From the NCBI GenBank assembly GCA_012841145.1, contig DUVH01000011.1, forward strand, positions 24,904-88,903: DNA of 64,000 bases, in the 5' to 3' direction. Shown here in pieces: positions 31,735-41,346 of the stretch. The number at the start of each line of letters is the position of its first letter. The first letter of the stretch is position 1. The notes under the pieces were generated by a model. It saw only the letters and a program-made list of their open reading frames with translations, made no database searches and was not told the DNA's origin. The position numbers and the translations under genes are program-made. The stretch comes from Clostridiaceae bacterium. GTDB taxonomy: Bacteria; Bacillota; Clostridia; Saccharofermentanales; DTU023.

Positions 31735-34131
31735 GTGACTTCATTTGAAGACTCCGTTTTGCTGAAGAATTTGAACTCTGAACAGAAGCGGGCCGTACTG
31801 ACAACAGAAGGTCCGCTTTTGATACTTGCGGGCGCAGGATCGGGCAAGACGCGCGTTATCACGCGCCGTGTCGCTTGGCTCATTCGGCAGCTTGGCGTAC
31901 ACCCTGCGCGCATTTTGGCGATCACTTTTACGAACAAAGCGGCGAACGAAATGAAAGAGCGCATCGAGCGGCTCATCGGACTGGAAAGTCGCGGGTCGTG
32001 GATCGGAACTTTTCATTCGATGATGCTGCGCATACTGCGAAGGTACGGCAGTCTGCTCGGATACCGATCGTCCTTCACCATCTTTGACACGACGGATCAG
32101 CGCCGAGTCATGGCGGATGTGCTTAAAGAACTGAAAATAAGCGAACGTATTCTGTCTCCGAGAGAAGCGCTCGCCATGATCAGCAGGTACAAGAACGATG
32201 ACGTGAGTCCGGAGGAGCTCGAGAGTAGATCGAGCGGTTATTACATCGACCGGCAGAGAGTCGATATTTATCGTGCTTATCAGAAATCTTTGTTCGAGAA
32301 GAACGCCCTCGATTTTGACGATATTCTGACGCAGACGCTCAGACTCTTCCGCGAACATCCGCACGTACTGGAAAACTGCCAACAGCAATTCACGTATATA
32401 CTCGTCGATGAATATCAGGACACGAACGTCGTCCAGTATGAACTCATTCGGCTTCTGTCGGCGAAAAGTCGCAATCTCTGTGTCGTCGGAGATGACGACC
32501 AGTCGATATACGGCTTTCGAGGAGCGACCATACGCAACATTCTCGATTTTGAAGACGATTTCCCCGACTGTACCGTCATACGCTTGGAACAGAACTATCG
32601 TTCGACGAAGACGATTCTCGCAGCGGCGAACCAAGTGATTCAAGAAAATCGGTCTCGCAAGAAGAAAACGCTGTGGACGGCGCACGGTGAGGGGGAACCG
32701 ATCCTCATGTATCGCGCCGCCGACCACATAGACGAGGCGAGATTCATCGCGCGCGAAGTACAGCGCCGTTTTCAACTCGCGGATGATCATGAGGAGATCG
32801 AAATTGCCGTCCTCTACCGCATGAACGCCTTGTCGCGCAACCTCGAGTTTGCGCTTCGCGAGCTCGGTATCGAATACATTATTTACGGCGGGACGCGCTT
32901 TTACGACCGCGCCGAAATCAAAGACGTAACGGCTTACCTCTCATTGATTCAGTCACCGGAGGATGAGATCGCTTTTCGACGCGTCATCAATCAGCCGCGG
33001 CGCGGGATCGGAGCCGTCACGCTTGAGCGTTTGGCAGAATTCGCGGGGCAGAGGGGACTGACGCTGTTTGAGGCGGCGAGGCGAGCCGGTGAAGATCCCG
33101 ATCTGGCGCGTGCCGCCGGCAGACTGACCTTGTTTGTCAAGATGATCGATACACTGCGCGATGCGCTTTTATCCGAGGAACTCTCGTTTGCTGAGTTTGT
33201 GAGGATGGTCGAAGTTGACTCAGGACTGATCGCTTATTATCAGGAACTTAAAGCGCGCGGCGATGTCGAAGCCGGGTCAAGGTTGGAGAACCTTGAGGAA
33301 TTGATTTCTGACGCCATTGAGTTTGAAGCGCGTCTCGATACCGAGTCGCTCGACGATATCTGGGAATTGTCGCACGATGATGAGCTGCGCGAGGAACTCA
33401 TCACAGACCGCTCGCTTAAAGGCGTTCTCAGGCTGTTTCTCGAGCGTGCCGTCCTTTACACCGATCAGGACAAAGAGCGCGAGACGCCGAAAGTGAGCCT
33501 CATGACGGTTCACAGCGCGAAAGGACTTGAATTCAGCACGGTCTTTATCATGGGCGCGGAGGAAGGCATTTTCCCCAGCATGCAATCGTTTCAGGAACCG
33601 GACGGCATAGAAGAGGAAAGGCGTCTTGCTTACGTCGCCGTTACGCGTGCCAAAAGGGAACTCATCATAAGCTCGGCAGTCTCAAGGCTGTTGTTCGGAC
33701 ATACGCAATATAACCCGCCCTCGCGATTCAGTGACGATATCTCGGAAGATCTCGTTGAGAAAAGAGGTGTCTACGGCGGATATCTCGATTCGGACGGCAG
33801 CGACGGCATGAGTTCGTCAGAGCACGGAGAATTCTTTAGGGACATGGTCAACAGCGTCCTGAAAAAGAGACACGCTGTCGAAGCGCAGGAAGATGAAAGA
33901 GTGTATAAGGCGGTGACGAGCCGCCAAATGGATCCTCTGCCGAAGAAGGAATCGTCGGGTCTTGATGTTTCCGAACTGAAGCCGGGCGATACCGTTCGAC
34001 ATGTGACGTTCGGTATCGGAGAGATTCAGAAAATCACGGAGACGGGCGATGACGCGATCCTGGTCATTGATTTTGACGGCCGGATTAAGCGCTTCATGGC
34101 GAGCCAGTCGGCTTTGTCGATCGATGAATAA
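31735..34131 (+). CDS. pcrA: ATP-dependent DNA helicase PcrA/UvrD
   Basis: LNSEQKRAVLTTEGPLLILAGAGSGKTRVITRR; VDEYQDTN; LMTVHSAKGLEF; Tudor-like C-terminus VRHVTFGIGEI; GTG start. Confidence 0.95.
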   Translation: MTSFEDSVLLKNLNSEQKRAVLTTEGPLLILAGAGSGKTRVITRRVAWLIRQLGVHPARILAITFTNKAANEMKERIERLIGLESRGSWIGTFHSMMLRILRRYGSLLGYRSSFTIFDTTDQRRVMADVLKELKISERILSPREALAMISRYKNDDVSPEELESRSSGYYIDRQRVDIYRAYQKSLFEKNALDFDDILTQTLRLFREHPHVLENCQQQFTYILVDEYQDTNVVQYELIRLLSAKSRNLCVVGDDDQSIYGFRGATIRNILDFEDDFPDCTVIRLEQNYRSTKTILAAANQVIQENRSRKKKTLWTAHGEGEPILMYRAADHIDEARFIAREVQRRFQLADDHEEIEIAVLYRMNALSRNLEFALRELGIEYIIYGGTRFYDRAEIKDVTAYLSLIQSPEDEIAFRRVINQPRRGIGAVTLERLAEFAGQRGLTLFEAARRAGEDPDLARAAGRLTLFVKMIDTLRDALLSEELSFAEFVRMVEVDSGLIAYYQELKARGDVEAGSRLENLEELISDAIEFEARLDTESLDDIWELSHDDELREELITDRSLKGVLRLFLERAVLYTDQDKERETPKVSLMTVHSAKGLEFSTVFIMGAEEGIFPSMQSFQEPDGIEEERRLAYVAVTRAKRELIISSAVSRLLFGHTQYNPPSRFSDDISEDLVEKRGVYGGYLDSDGSDGMSSSEHGEFFRDMVNSVLKKRHAVEAQEDERVYKAVTSRQMDPLPKKESSGLDVSELKPGDTVRHVTFGIGEIQKITETGDDAILVIDFDGRIKRFMASQSALSIDE

Positions 34132-34163
34132 CGCCCGGGGAGAACGCGATGGAGGTAAATGCG

Positions 34164-35312
34164 ATGCTTGACAACGAAGAAACGTCCCTTCAATGCCCAC
34201 GCCTGCAAAAGGAGCGGGTGGAGCGCAATTCGCTGAATCCGAGAGCGGCGCTCTCGTCACAAAGTCGCGGCCGCTTGCGCCCTGAAAGCGAATGTGCTGT
34301 TCGAACCGCTTATGAGCGTGACATCGGGCGCATCATTTATTCGATGCCTTTTAGACGCCTTCGTCATAAGACGCAAGTCTTCTTTGATCCCCAGAATGAT
34401 CACGTCTGTACGCGTATGGAGCACGTCCTGTACGTCAGCTATCTGGCGGAGACGATCGGGGGCGCGCTCGGTTTGAACCGGGAGCTGACACGTGCCATCG
34501 CGCTCGGACACGACATCGGCCATGCGCCGTTCGGTCATGCAGGTGAAGTCGTGCTCGACGCTCTACTTCATAGTTACGGCAGTGAGTTTATCTTTCGCCA
34601 TGAGCGCCACGGCCTGCGCGTGATCGATATTTTGTCTGAGCATAAAAGCGTTCACGGTCTCAACTTGACGTTTGAAGTTCGGGACGGCATCGCCTCGCAT
34701 TGCGGTGAGCAGTACGATGAAATTATGCTCACGCCGAAGCGCGACAAGCGCGAAGAGGATCTCGCGAAAGGAGCGCTCACGCACGATCCGCCGGCAACGC
34801 TTGAGGGATGTCTCGTTCGTTTTACCGATCGGATCGCATACGTAGGCCGCGATATCGAGGATGCGACGCGAAGCGGATTGCTTTCGTTCGAAGAGTTGCC
34901 CTATGACTTGCGCTCCACGCTCGGTCACAACAACAGCGAGATCGTGAACACGCTCGTGAACGACATCGTCCAGAACAGTACAGGGCGTGACGCCATCGCG
35001 ATGAGTGAACGAATCGGAAGAGCGCTCCAACGACTGATCGAGATCAATGTCGACAGAATCTACAAGGCCCCGCGTGTCAAGCGGTACGAGAATCAAGTGC
35101 GCAACGTGCTCGAGGGGCTTTTTGAATACTATCTGCAGTGCGCGGAGCAAGGCGAACCGAACAGTAAGGAGATGCCTTCCGTCGCTTTTTGGGAATATGT
35201 AGAGCGCCATCCGGAGCAGGACGCCGACCCGCTGCGTATTGTCACAGACTACATCGCGGGTATGACCGATCCGTACGCAAACCGCATGTTCAACACGATC
35301 TACGGCATGTGA
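34164..35312 (+). CDS. dgt: deoxyguanosinetriphosphate triphosphohydrolase-like HD protein
   Basis: RLRHKTQVFFDPQNDHVCTRMEHVLYVSYLAETI; IALGHDIGHAPFGHAGE; RBS ggaggt before ATG 34164. Confidence 0.9.
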   Translation: MLDNEETSLQCPRLQKERVERNSLNPRAALSSQSRGRLRPESECAVRTAYERDIGRIIYSMPFRRLRHKTQVFFDPQNDHVCTRMEHVLYVSYLAETIGGALGLNRELTRAIALGHDIGHAPFGHAGEVVLDALLHSYGSEFIFRHERHGLRVIDILSEHKSVHGLNLTFEVRDGIASHCGEQYDEIMLTPKRDKREEDLAKGALTHDPPATLEGCLVRFTDRIAYVGRDIEDATRSGLLSFEELPYDLRSTLGHNNSEIVNTLVNDIVQNSTGRDAIAMSERIGRALQRLIEINVDRIYKAPRVKRYENQVRNVLEGLFEYYLQCAEQGEPNSKEMPSVAFWEYVERHPEQDADPLRIVTDYIAGMTDPYANRMFNTIYGM

Positions 35313-35343
35313 CGACGCTTGAGAGTAAGGGATAGAGATAACG

Positions 35344-35988
35344 ATGAATACTTCATTTTTTGCGATGATCCACCGTATGCGCTACATCAACCGTTGGGGA
35401 CTGATGAGGAATACGGAACTCGAAAATATCCAAGAGCACTCGCACGACGTCGCGGTGATCGCGCATCTGCTCGCGATTCTTCGCAAGTCGAAATTCTCGG
35501 AGGGGAGAGTCTGCCCCGATCCAGCGTTTGTCGCAACGCTCGCTCTGTACCACGATCTGCCCGAAATCATCACGGGCGATATGCCGAAACCGCTCAAGTA
35601 CCACAACCTCCCGATGGAGACGACGTACAAAGAAATTGAGCGCGAGGCGATCGAAGTCCTGCTCGCGATGCTCCCAGAAGAACTTAGATGTGAGTACAGC
35701 ACATTCCTGCTTCCCGATCGTGATGACGCCGTCGTAGCGGAGGCGCTCATACTCGTCAAGGCGGCCGACTGCTTCTCGGCGTACATCAAGTGTCTCGACG
35801 AGCAAAAAGTCGGCAATCGCGAATTCGAGCGCGCGAGGGTCGAAGTGGGGGAGAGACTCGACGCGTTCGGGCTTCCCGAGGTCGATTGGTTCAAGAAAAA
35901 CGCTCTTCCTGCGTACGCCAAATCGCTTGATGAGATAAACTTTGATTTCAATTTGAATACAAGTGATTGCGGTGATAATGCATTCTGA
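35344..35988 (+). CDS. YfbR-like 5'-deoxynucleotidase (HD domain)
   Basis: MRYINRWGLMRNTELENIQEHSHDVAVIAHLLA; ALYHDLPEIITGDMPKPLKY. Confidence 0.9.
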   Translation: MNTSFFAMIHRMRYINRWGLMRNTELENIQEHSHDVAVIAHLLAILRKSKFSEGRVCPDPAFVATLALYHDLPEIITGDMPKPLKYHNLPMETTYKEIEREAIEVLLAMLPEELRCEYSTFLLPDRDDAVVAEALILVKAADCFSAYIKCLDEQKVGNREFERARVEVGERLDAFGLPEVDWFKKNALPAYAKSLDEINFDFNLNTSDCGDNAF

Positions 35989-36125
35989 TGACAAAAAGAA
36001 TACAGCGTATTGAACAAGGCGTATATTGATTAGCTAATTAATCTCTGTCGGCGTAAGATATATCCGACTATGTCGATTTAAACTAATATATTTAAATAAT
36101 AAAATTAAGTAAACAGAGGTGTTTT

Positions 36126-38369
36126 TTGTTTTTTAGAAGTCGTATGATGAATCTGCGACAATCTGATGAATCGAGAGCGCGCAGACGCATGAGTATAAAA
36201 CGATCGATCGTTTTTATTCTCGTCGCCGTCTTATTTGCGTCCGTCTGTTTCACGACGGCGCCAAACGCTGCTCCTCCCGAGGGAGAGGAGATCGGCAAGA
36301 TCGGTCAAATTCGAACAGCGAATGGTGCTTCTCTGAGAAGTCAACCGACGAGAAGATCATCAAGGCTGAGCTTGCTACGTATATGTTTCCCCGTTGAAAT
36401 ATTGGCGAAAGTGGTAGGCCAAGAGGTTGACGGTGTCAATACGTGGTATTACGTTAAAGCGGGCACGCTTGAAGGCTACGTACATTCAACGCTCGTGATG
36501 TTGCCTATGGTACCTCCCCCGAAAGTTGATCCGGATTTTGAAGCGTATATGACAGATCAAGGATTCCCGGAGAGCTACAAGCCGAATCTTCGCTCGCTAC
36601 ACTACAAGTACCCTAATTGGGTTTTCAAGGCTCAACATATTAAAGATGTTGATTCGCCGAAAAGCAACCGTAAGCCGTTGATCTTCCAAAAAGCTTTAGA
36701 TGCCGAGTCGAAGCCGGGCATTAATATGGTATTCCGTAGTTCTCTTCTTAGTCATCGGTCTTACGAATCCAGTGACTATTATTATTGGAACGATTATAAG
36801 GGTAGTGAGATGAATGCGTGGAAGATTTATGATGCTGGCGGATGGATGGGTGCAAGCCGCGAAATTATTGCATACTCGCTTGATCCTCGCAATTTTTTGA
36901 ATGAACAGCAGATATTCCAGTTTGAGCTATTGAGTTATAACAAGGAAGTGCATACGGTCGAACCCGTTCAAATGGCGATCGCTGGTACTTTTATGGATAA
37001 GGAGATTGATGAGGAGACGGGGGAGGAGACCGGAGAGGTGAAGAGAGTTACGTTTACCGATCATCGAGACGATACAACCCGGACCTTGACATATCCTGAG
37101 ATTTTTATCGAGGCAGCTGAAATCACAAACGTCAATCCTTTTTTCTTAGTGCAGCGTTGCCTGATGGAGGTTAGTCGCGACGGATCGAACTCTGTCTTTG
37201 GAAAAGTAGAAGGATATGAGAATTACTATAACTTCTACAATATTGGTGCAACAGCTGGTGGTTCTCCTATAGCAAACGGATTAAAGTATGCGCGCTATGG
37301 CAGAACCGGATCAGGTCCTACAGCAGATGAACAAGAGCGATATTGGCTTCCGTGGAATAATCAATGGCGTGCCATTATCGGCGGCGCATTCTGGATCGGG
37401 AGCGGCTATATTAACAAAGGCCAAGATACACAGTATTCACAAAAATTTAATATAGACGGCGATTCGTTAACCACCACGTATGGGCATCAATACATGGGTA
37501 ATGTCTACGCTCCTTGCTATGAAGCGGCGCGTGTCTACGGGATGTATGAAAAAGAGGGTCTTCTCAACATGCCGTTCGTGTTCAAGATACCGGTGCTTGC
37601 AGAATTGCCTGAAGCGCCTTCACCGTACCCAACAAGTAATGAGAGTCTCAGCAACTGGCTGAAATCTGTATCGATTTCCGCGGGTACACTCACGCCCGCG
37701 TTTAACCCGGAAATTTATTCGTATTCTGTCACGGTCGACGCTACTGTGAACGAGATTACGATTTCAGGCGAGCCGTTCCACGAAAAATGCACGGTCAATA
37801 ACACGGGGATACATCCGCTCAATGAGGGTGAGAACACTATCGTGTTAGAGGCCGTTTCTGAACGTGGGACGAAGCGCCAGTACACCATTGTCGTTAACAA
37901 AACGGATCAAATTCCTACCGTTATTAACCCGACGGTCAATGACAGCTATGTGACGCGCGAAGGACTTCTTCTGAACGCCTGTCCCGAGGCAGGAAGGAAT
38001 CAGGCGGGCAAAATTCGTGCCGCACTCGATATCCCCGAGAGAATGACCGTTACGATAAAGGACGCTATGGGGAATGTCGCAACGGATGAAACGCTCCTAG
38101 GGACGGGTGCGACGATCGAGTGGTTTGAAGGTTCGGCGTCATCACCTTCCGCAACATTGACACTCGTGATCTATGGAGATACATCAGGAGACGGGTTCAT
38201 TAACTCTGACGATTTGACAGAAATATTGGAACAAATGTACAAGGGTGTTGATTTTCCGTCTGCTGTTTTAAAAGCTATGGATACTACGCGCGATGGATTC
38301 ATCAACTCTGACGATTTGACGGATGTGCTTGTACACATGTATAAGGGGCAGCCTATCGATCAACAGTGA
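36126..38369 (+). CDS. secreted beta-N-acetylglucosaminidase-like protein with SH3, cadherin-like and C-terminal dockerin modules
   Basis: SH3-like GASLRSQPTRRSSRLSLL; LytB-like QGFPESYKPNLRSLHYKYPNWVFKAQ...NFYNIGATAGGSPIANGLKYAR; cadherin-like LSNWLKSVSISAGTLTPAFNPEIYSYSVTV; dockerin GDTSGDGFINSDDLTEILEQMYKG...MDTTRDGFINSDDLTDVLVHMYKG. Confidence 0.82.
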   Translation: MFFRSRMMNLRQSDESRARRRMSIKRSIVFILVAVLFASVCFTTAPNAAPPEGEEIGKIGQIRTANGASLRSQPTRRSSRLSLLRICFPVEILAKVVGQEVDGVNTWYYVKAGTLEGYVHSTLVMLPMVPPPKVDPDFEAYMTDQGFPESYKPNLRSLHYKYPNWVFKAQHIKDVDSPKSNRKPLIFQKALDAESKPGINMVFRSSLLSHRSYESSDYYYWNDYKGSEMNAWKIYDAGGWMGASREIIAYSLDPRNFLNEQQIFQFELLSYNKEVHTVEPVQMAIAGTFMDKEIDEETGEETGEVKRVTFTDHRDDTTRTLTYPEIFIEAAEITNVNPFFLVQRCLMEVSRDGSNSVFGKVEGYENYYNFYNIGATAGGSPIANGLKYARYGRTGSGPTADEQERYWLPWNNQWRAIIGGAFWIGSGYINKGQDTQYSQKFNIDGDSLTTTYGHQYMGNVYAPCYEAARVYGMYEKEGLLNMPFVFKIPVLAELPEAPSPYPTSNESLSNWLKSVSISAGTLTPAFNPEIYSYSVTVDATVNEITISGEPFHEKCTVNNTGIHPLNEGENTIVLEAVSERGTKRQYTIVVNKTDQIPTVINPTVNDSYVTREGLLLNACPEAGRNQAGKIRAALDIPERMTVTIKDAMGNVATDETLLGTGATIEWFEGSASSPSATLTLVIYGDTSGDGFINSDDLTEILEQMYKGVDFPSAVLKAMDTTRDGFINSDDLTDVLVHMYKGQPIDQQ
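38172..38366 (+). other. dockerin-like module (two EF-hand-type repeats)
   Basis: Paired DxSxDGFINSDDL calcium-loop repeats about 35 aa apart at the extreme C-terminus. Confidence 0.85.
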
Positions 38370-38424
38370 TTTTAGAGAGGAAGGCGAAGCTGTATAAATC
38401 AGGATATGCTATGCATCGCTTGCA

Positions 38425-40731
38425 ATGAAAACAATGAAACTGTTAAAGCTCAATAAGGCTTTGTTTCAAATTGATTGGTTAAAGAAGATGAAGAAGATAC
38501 ATTTATTTACATACGTACTTGCCACTCTATTTTTGATTGTGCTTCTTGTGCCGACACAAGTTCACGCAGCCAATCGATCCGTCACAATTTCAGCACCTAG
38601 CGAAGTTAACGTTGGTGAAAAATTTACTGTGACACTCGGCTTTACTCCTGAGGCTCCTACTAAGAACTTTGACTTTACTTTGGTCTACGATAGCTCATTG
38701 GTCAAATACACGGGAGTTAGGAATAATTTGACGGGATCAGATGAATACAAAATACAAGTCGACCAACCGAAGGCAAACCAGCTGAGGATTGGTACAGGGG
38801 TTTCATATAACCCTATGCTTGACGGTGAGATGGTTGGAAAGCGGGCTGCCTCAGTCCAGTTTGAGGTTCTTCAGAGCGGTAGTGTTACCTTTAGTTTTGT
38901 CAATGCCGCTGATGGCATTAAAGACAATACTAAAGAGTGGAGTGCCACTAAAACAGTAAAGCTCACCGATGCGCAGTCGCCTAAAGTGACTGAAGCACCG
39001 ACGACAACGACCACCACCACCACAACCACGACGACAGCGACAACACCAAAGACAACAACGAAAACGACGACTCCGAAGACGACGACAAGCAAGACGACAA
39101 CGAGTAAGACAACGACTTCGTCAACACCGACATCCGAGACGACGCCGGAAGTGACAAGGCCGGTCATCGCATTCTCCGCCAAGCGATACGACGGGGTGAG
39201 TCTTAGTGTGCCGGAATCGGTGCCGTTGGATGAGAATCTTCCTGCCTCTTTTAATGCTGTCGATATCAACGACTATGAAGAGGCGATGACCGTATATCGT
39301 TCTTCGACGCTGCCGTATACGCTTTTCTGGTTAGCGGACGAGGGAGACAATGCGCGCTTCTACTACTGCGACGAGGAGACGTCCCTCTACGTTCCCTTCT
39401 TCAGAACGGAATGGTCGTCTCGGTATTTCACGTTCTCGATCGTTCCTGACGATCAGCTGCCGGAGGGATTTGAGCTTGCAACGCTTGATATCCGCGACCA
39501 GAAAGTACCTGTCTATGTTCCCGTTAAGGGTTTTTACATGACGCATCAATCGTATTTCGATCTGATGTCCAAAGTCGATTCCGATACAAGTTTGCCCGAT
39601 TGGCGCCTCTATGAGGGTGAAGCGACACAACCGACATCTACCGAACCGTCCGAATCGAGCGATAAGACGACGGGAGATTCCACTGATCCAAGTTCTTCGA
39701 CACCCTCGGACGGAAACGGTCAGCTGACTTGGCAAGGCGTCCCGGTTGAGATACCTGATGACATTCTCTTAGTCGCTCTCAGAATGAATGACAGCGAGAA
39801 GAAGATGCTCTACTTCTATGATCGAACGATCGACTCGCTTATTCGCGCCGATCTCTGGCTTGTGCCGTTGGCGCGGACTTTCCTTGACCGCGACGAATCG
39901 GCAGTCGAAGTTCAGCCGACGACAGTTCCGACTGAGCCCTCAACGACTCCGAGCGAAGGCGAGTTGGTGACCGACGAGCCGAACACGGTGACGCTGTTCG
40001 GTCTGACGATGCCTAAATGGGTGCCGATCGCGGCGGTGGCTATCTTGATCGTTCTTCTGATCCTTCTGATTCGCGGTATCGTACGTGCGAAGAAGGAAAA
40101 AGGACCTGAGTTCGATTTTCATTTAGATCGTGAAACATATGATGACGATCAGGGCGATGCTCTGTCTTTCGACGAGGTGCCGGAAAGTGACGATGCCGCG
40201 AGTATACAGGATTCGTGGAAGCGTTTAGGGATCGTCGACGTGTCGGATCGATCGCCGGATACCGAGGAGTGGGATTCTGCTCAAGAGGAATCGTTCGACT
40301 TGATACCCGACCACGAAGAATCGTCTGATACGGTGTCGGATAGCGAAGAGCTTCTTGACGATTCGGCAGCGGCATATGACGAGAAGTCATCAGACGTCGA
40401 GGAAACCGTGACGGCTGTTCCTCCCGTGCAGCCACCTGTCCGGCGCTTGGAAGGCGAGTGGGGCGATCTTCAAAGGGCCGTGGAACGATCGTCAGCGCGT
40501 CGACAAGGACGCGAGCCTTTGTTGGACGATGTAATTGAAGAAGAAACCGTATCGCAGGACGCTGTTCACAATGAAATGGAGACGGAACCGGTTGAAGAAA
40601 CAAGCAAACGCATCATACAGCCCGGAAGGGGAGGCAGTCGCCCGATACGACGTGTGCCCTTGAAACGTCTCCGGAGCGCTGAAGAAAGTACGCAGGAACA
40701 CGATCAACCTCTCGACGAGGACGAACTATGA
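38425..40731 (+). CDS. cohesin-like domain protein, Thr-rich linker, C-terminal TM and long acidic cytoplasmic tail
   Basis: Signal-like N-terminus LATLFLIVLLVPTQVHAA; cohesin-like VTISAPSEVNVGEKFTVTLGFTPEAPTKNFDFTLVYDSSLVKYTGV...FEVLQSGSVTFSFVNAADG; TM VPIAAVAILIVLLILLIRGIV. Confidence 0.72.
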   Translation: MKTMKLLKLNKALFQIDWLKKMKKIHLFTYVLATLFLIVLLVPTQVHAANRSVTISAPSEVNVGEKFTVTLGFTPEAPTKNFDFTLVYDSSLVKYTGVRNNLTGSDEYKIQVDQPKANQLRIGTGVSYNPMLDGEMVGKRAASVQFEVLQSGSVTFSFVNAADGIKDNTKEWSATKTVKLTDAQSPKVTEAPTTTTTTTTTTTTATTPKTTTKTTTPKTTTSKTTTSKTTTSSTPTSETTPEVTRPVIAFSAKRYDGVSLSVPESVPLDENLPASFNAVDINDYEEAMTVYRSSTLPYTLFWLADEGDNARFYYCDEETSLYVPFFRTEWSSRYFTFSIVPDDQLPEGFELATLDIRDQKVPVYVPVKGFYMTHQSYFDLMSKVDSDTSLPDWRLYEGEATQPTSTEPSESSDKTTGDSTDPSSSTPSDGNGQLTWQGVPVEIPDDILLVALRMNDSEKKMLYFYDRTIDSLIRADLWLVPLARTFLDRDESAVEVQPTTVPTEPSTTPSEGELVTDEPNTVTLFGLTMPKWVPIAAVAILIVLLILLIRGIVRAKKEKGPEFDFHLDRETYDDDQGDALSFDEVPESDDAASIQDSWKRLGIVDVSDRSPDTEEWDSAQEESFDLIPDHEESSDTVSDSEELLDDSAAAYDEKSSDVEETVTAVPPVQPPVRRLEGEWGDLQRAVERSSARRQGREPLLDDVIEEETVSQDAVHNEMETEPVEETSKRIIQPGRGGSRPIRRVPLKRLRSAEESTQEHDQPLDEDEL

Positions 40732-41219
40732 AAAAAATAGTGACACGTATGAAGGATCTGTTCTTCACACGTGAGTTCATTCGCTATTTCATCTCGGGTG
40801 TTATCGCGACGATCGTGGATCTTGCCGTGTTCACGCTGCTCAGCCGATGGCTCGGTCTGGGGCAATGGTACCTGTCGAATCTTCCCGCGATCATCGCGTC
40901 CGTCGTTGTCGCCTATGTGTTGAACCGCGTATGGGTCTTCCGTTCGACCGATCATTTTTTCAAAGAGTTTCTACGGTTTACCGGTACACGTGTCGCCATT
41001 TCAGTTTTCTTCATCTATCTGGTTTATCCGCTCTTTTATTACGGGTTCAATATGACGTATGAAGTATTTACAGGACTTCCGCTCGCCAGACTGATCGCGC
41101 TTCTTTTCGTGATTCTCGGCAATCGCGTTTCGGGCAAGTTTTACGTGTTCAAGGATGAACACTGTCGCAGCGATGTCGAAAAGGAAAGCGATGATCGCGT
41201 CTCGCCGCATAATCCTTAG
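40728..41219 (+). CDS. GtrA family membrane protein
   Basis: FTREFIRYFISGVIATIVDLAVFTLLSRWL...VVAYVLNRVWVFRS. Confidence 0.85.
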   Translation: MKKIVTRMKDLFFTREFIRYFISGVIATIVDLAVFTLLSRWLGLGQWYLSNLPAIIASVVVAYVLNRVWVFRSTDHFFKEFLRFTGTRVAISVFFIYLVYPLFYYGFNMTYEVFTGLPLARLIALLFVILGNRVSGKFYVFKDEHCRSDVEKESDDRVSPHNP

Positions 41220-41346
41220 CACGATTATCGGGATACACTGTGCGTAATGGTGGCAATTCGTATAGATTACGACCCAATGACGTGACGTTCCTGTTAAATA
41301 TCTGTTATGATTTTCTGTAGTTTTTCCGGAGGGTTTTGAGTATTTA

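Noticed and set aside
31741-32790. 349-aa minus-strand ORF
   Set aside because: Lies entirely antisense to pcrA, which has clear helicase motifs; treated as a shadow ORF.
36126-40731. Calling this a cellulosome locus
   Set aside because: Only one dockerin and one cohesin-like domain, on a wall hydrolase and a TM protein; no glycoside hydrolase, CBM or scaffoldin genes in the window.
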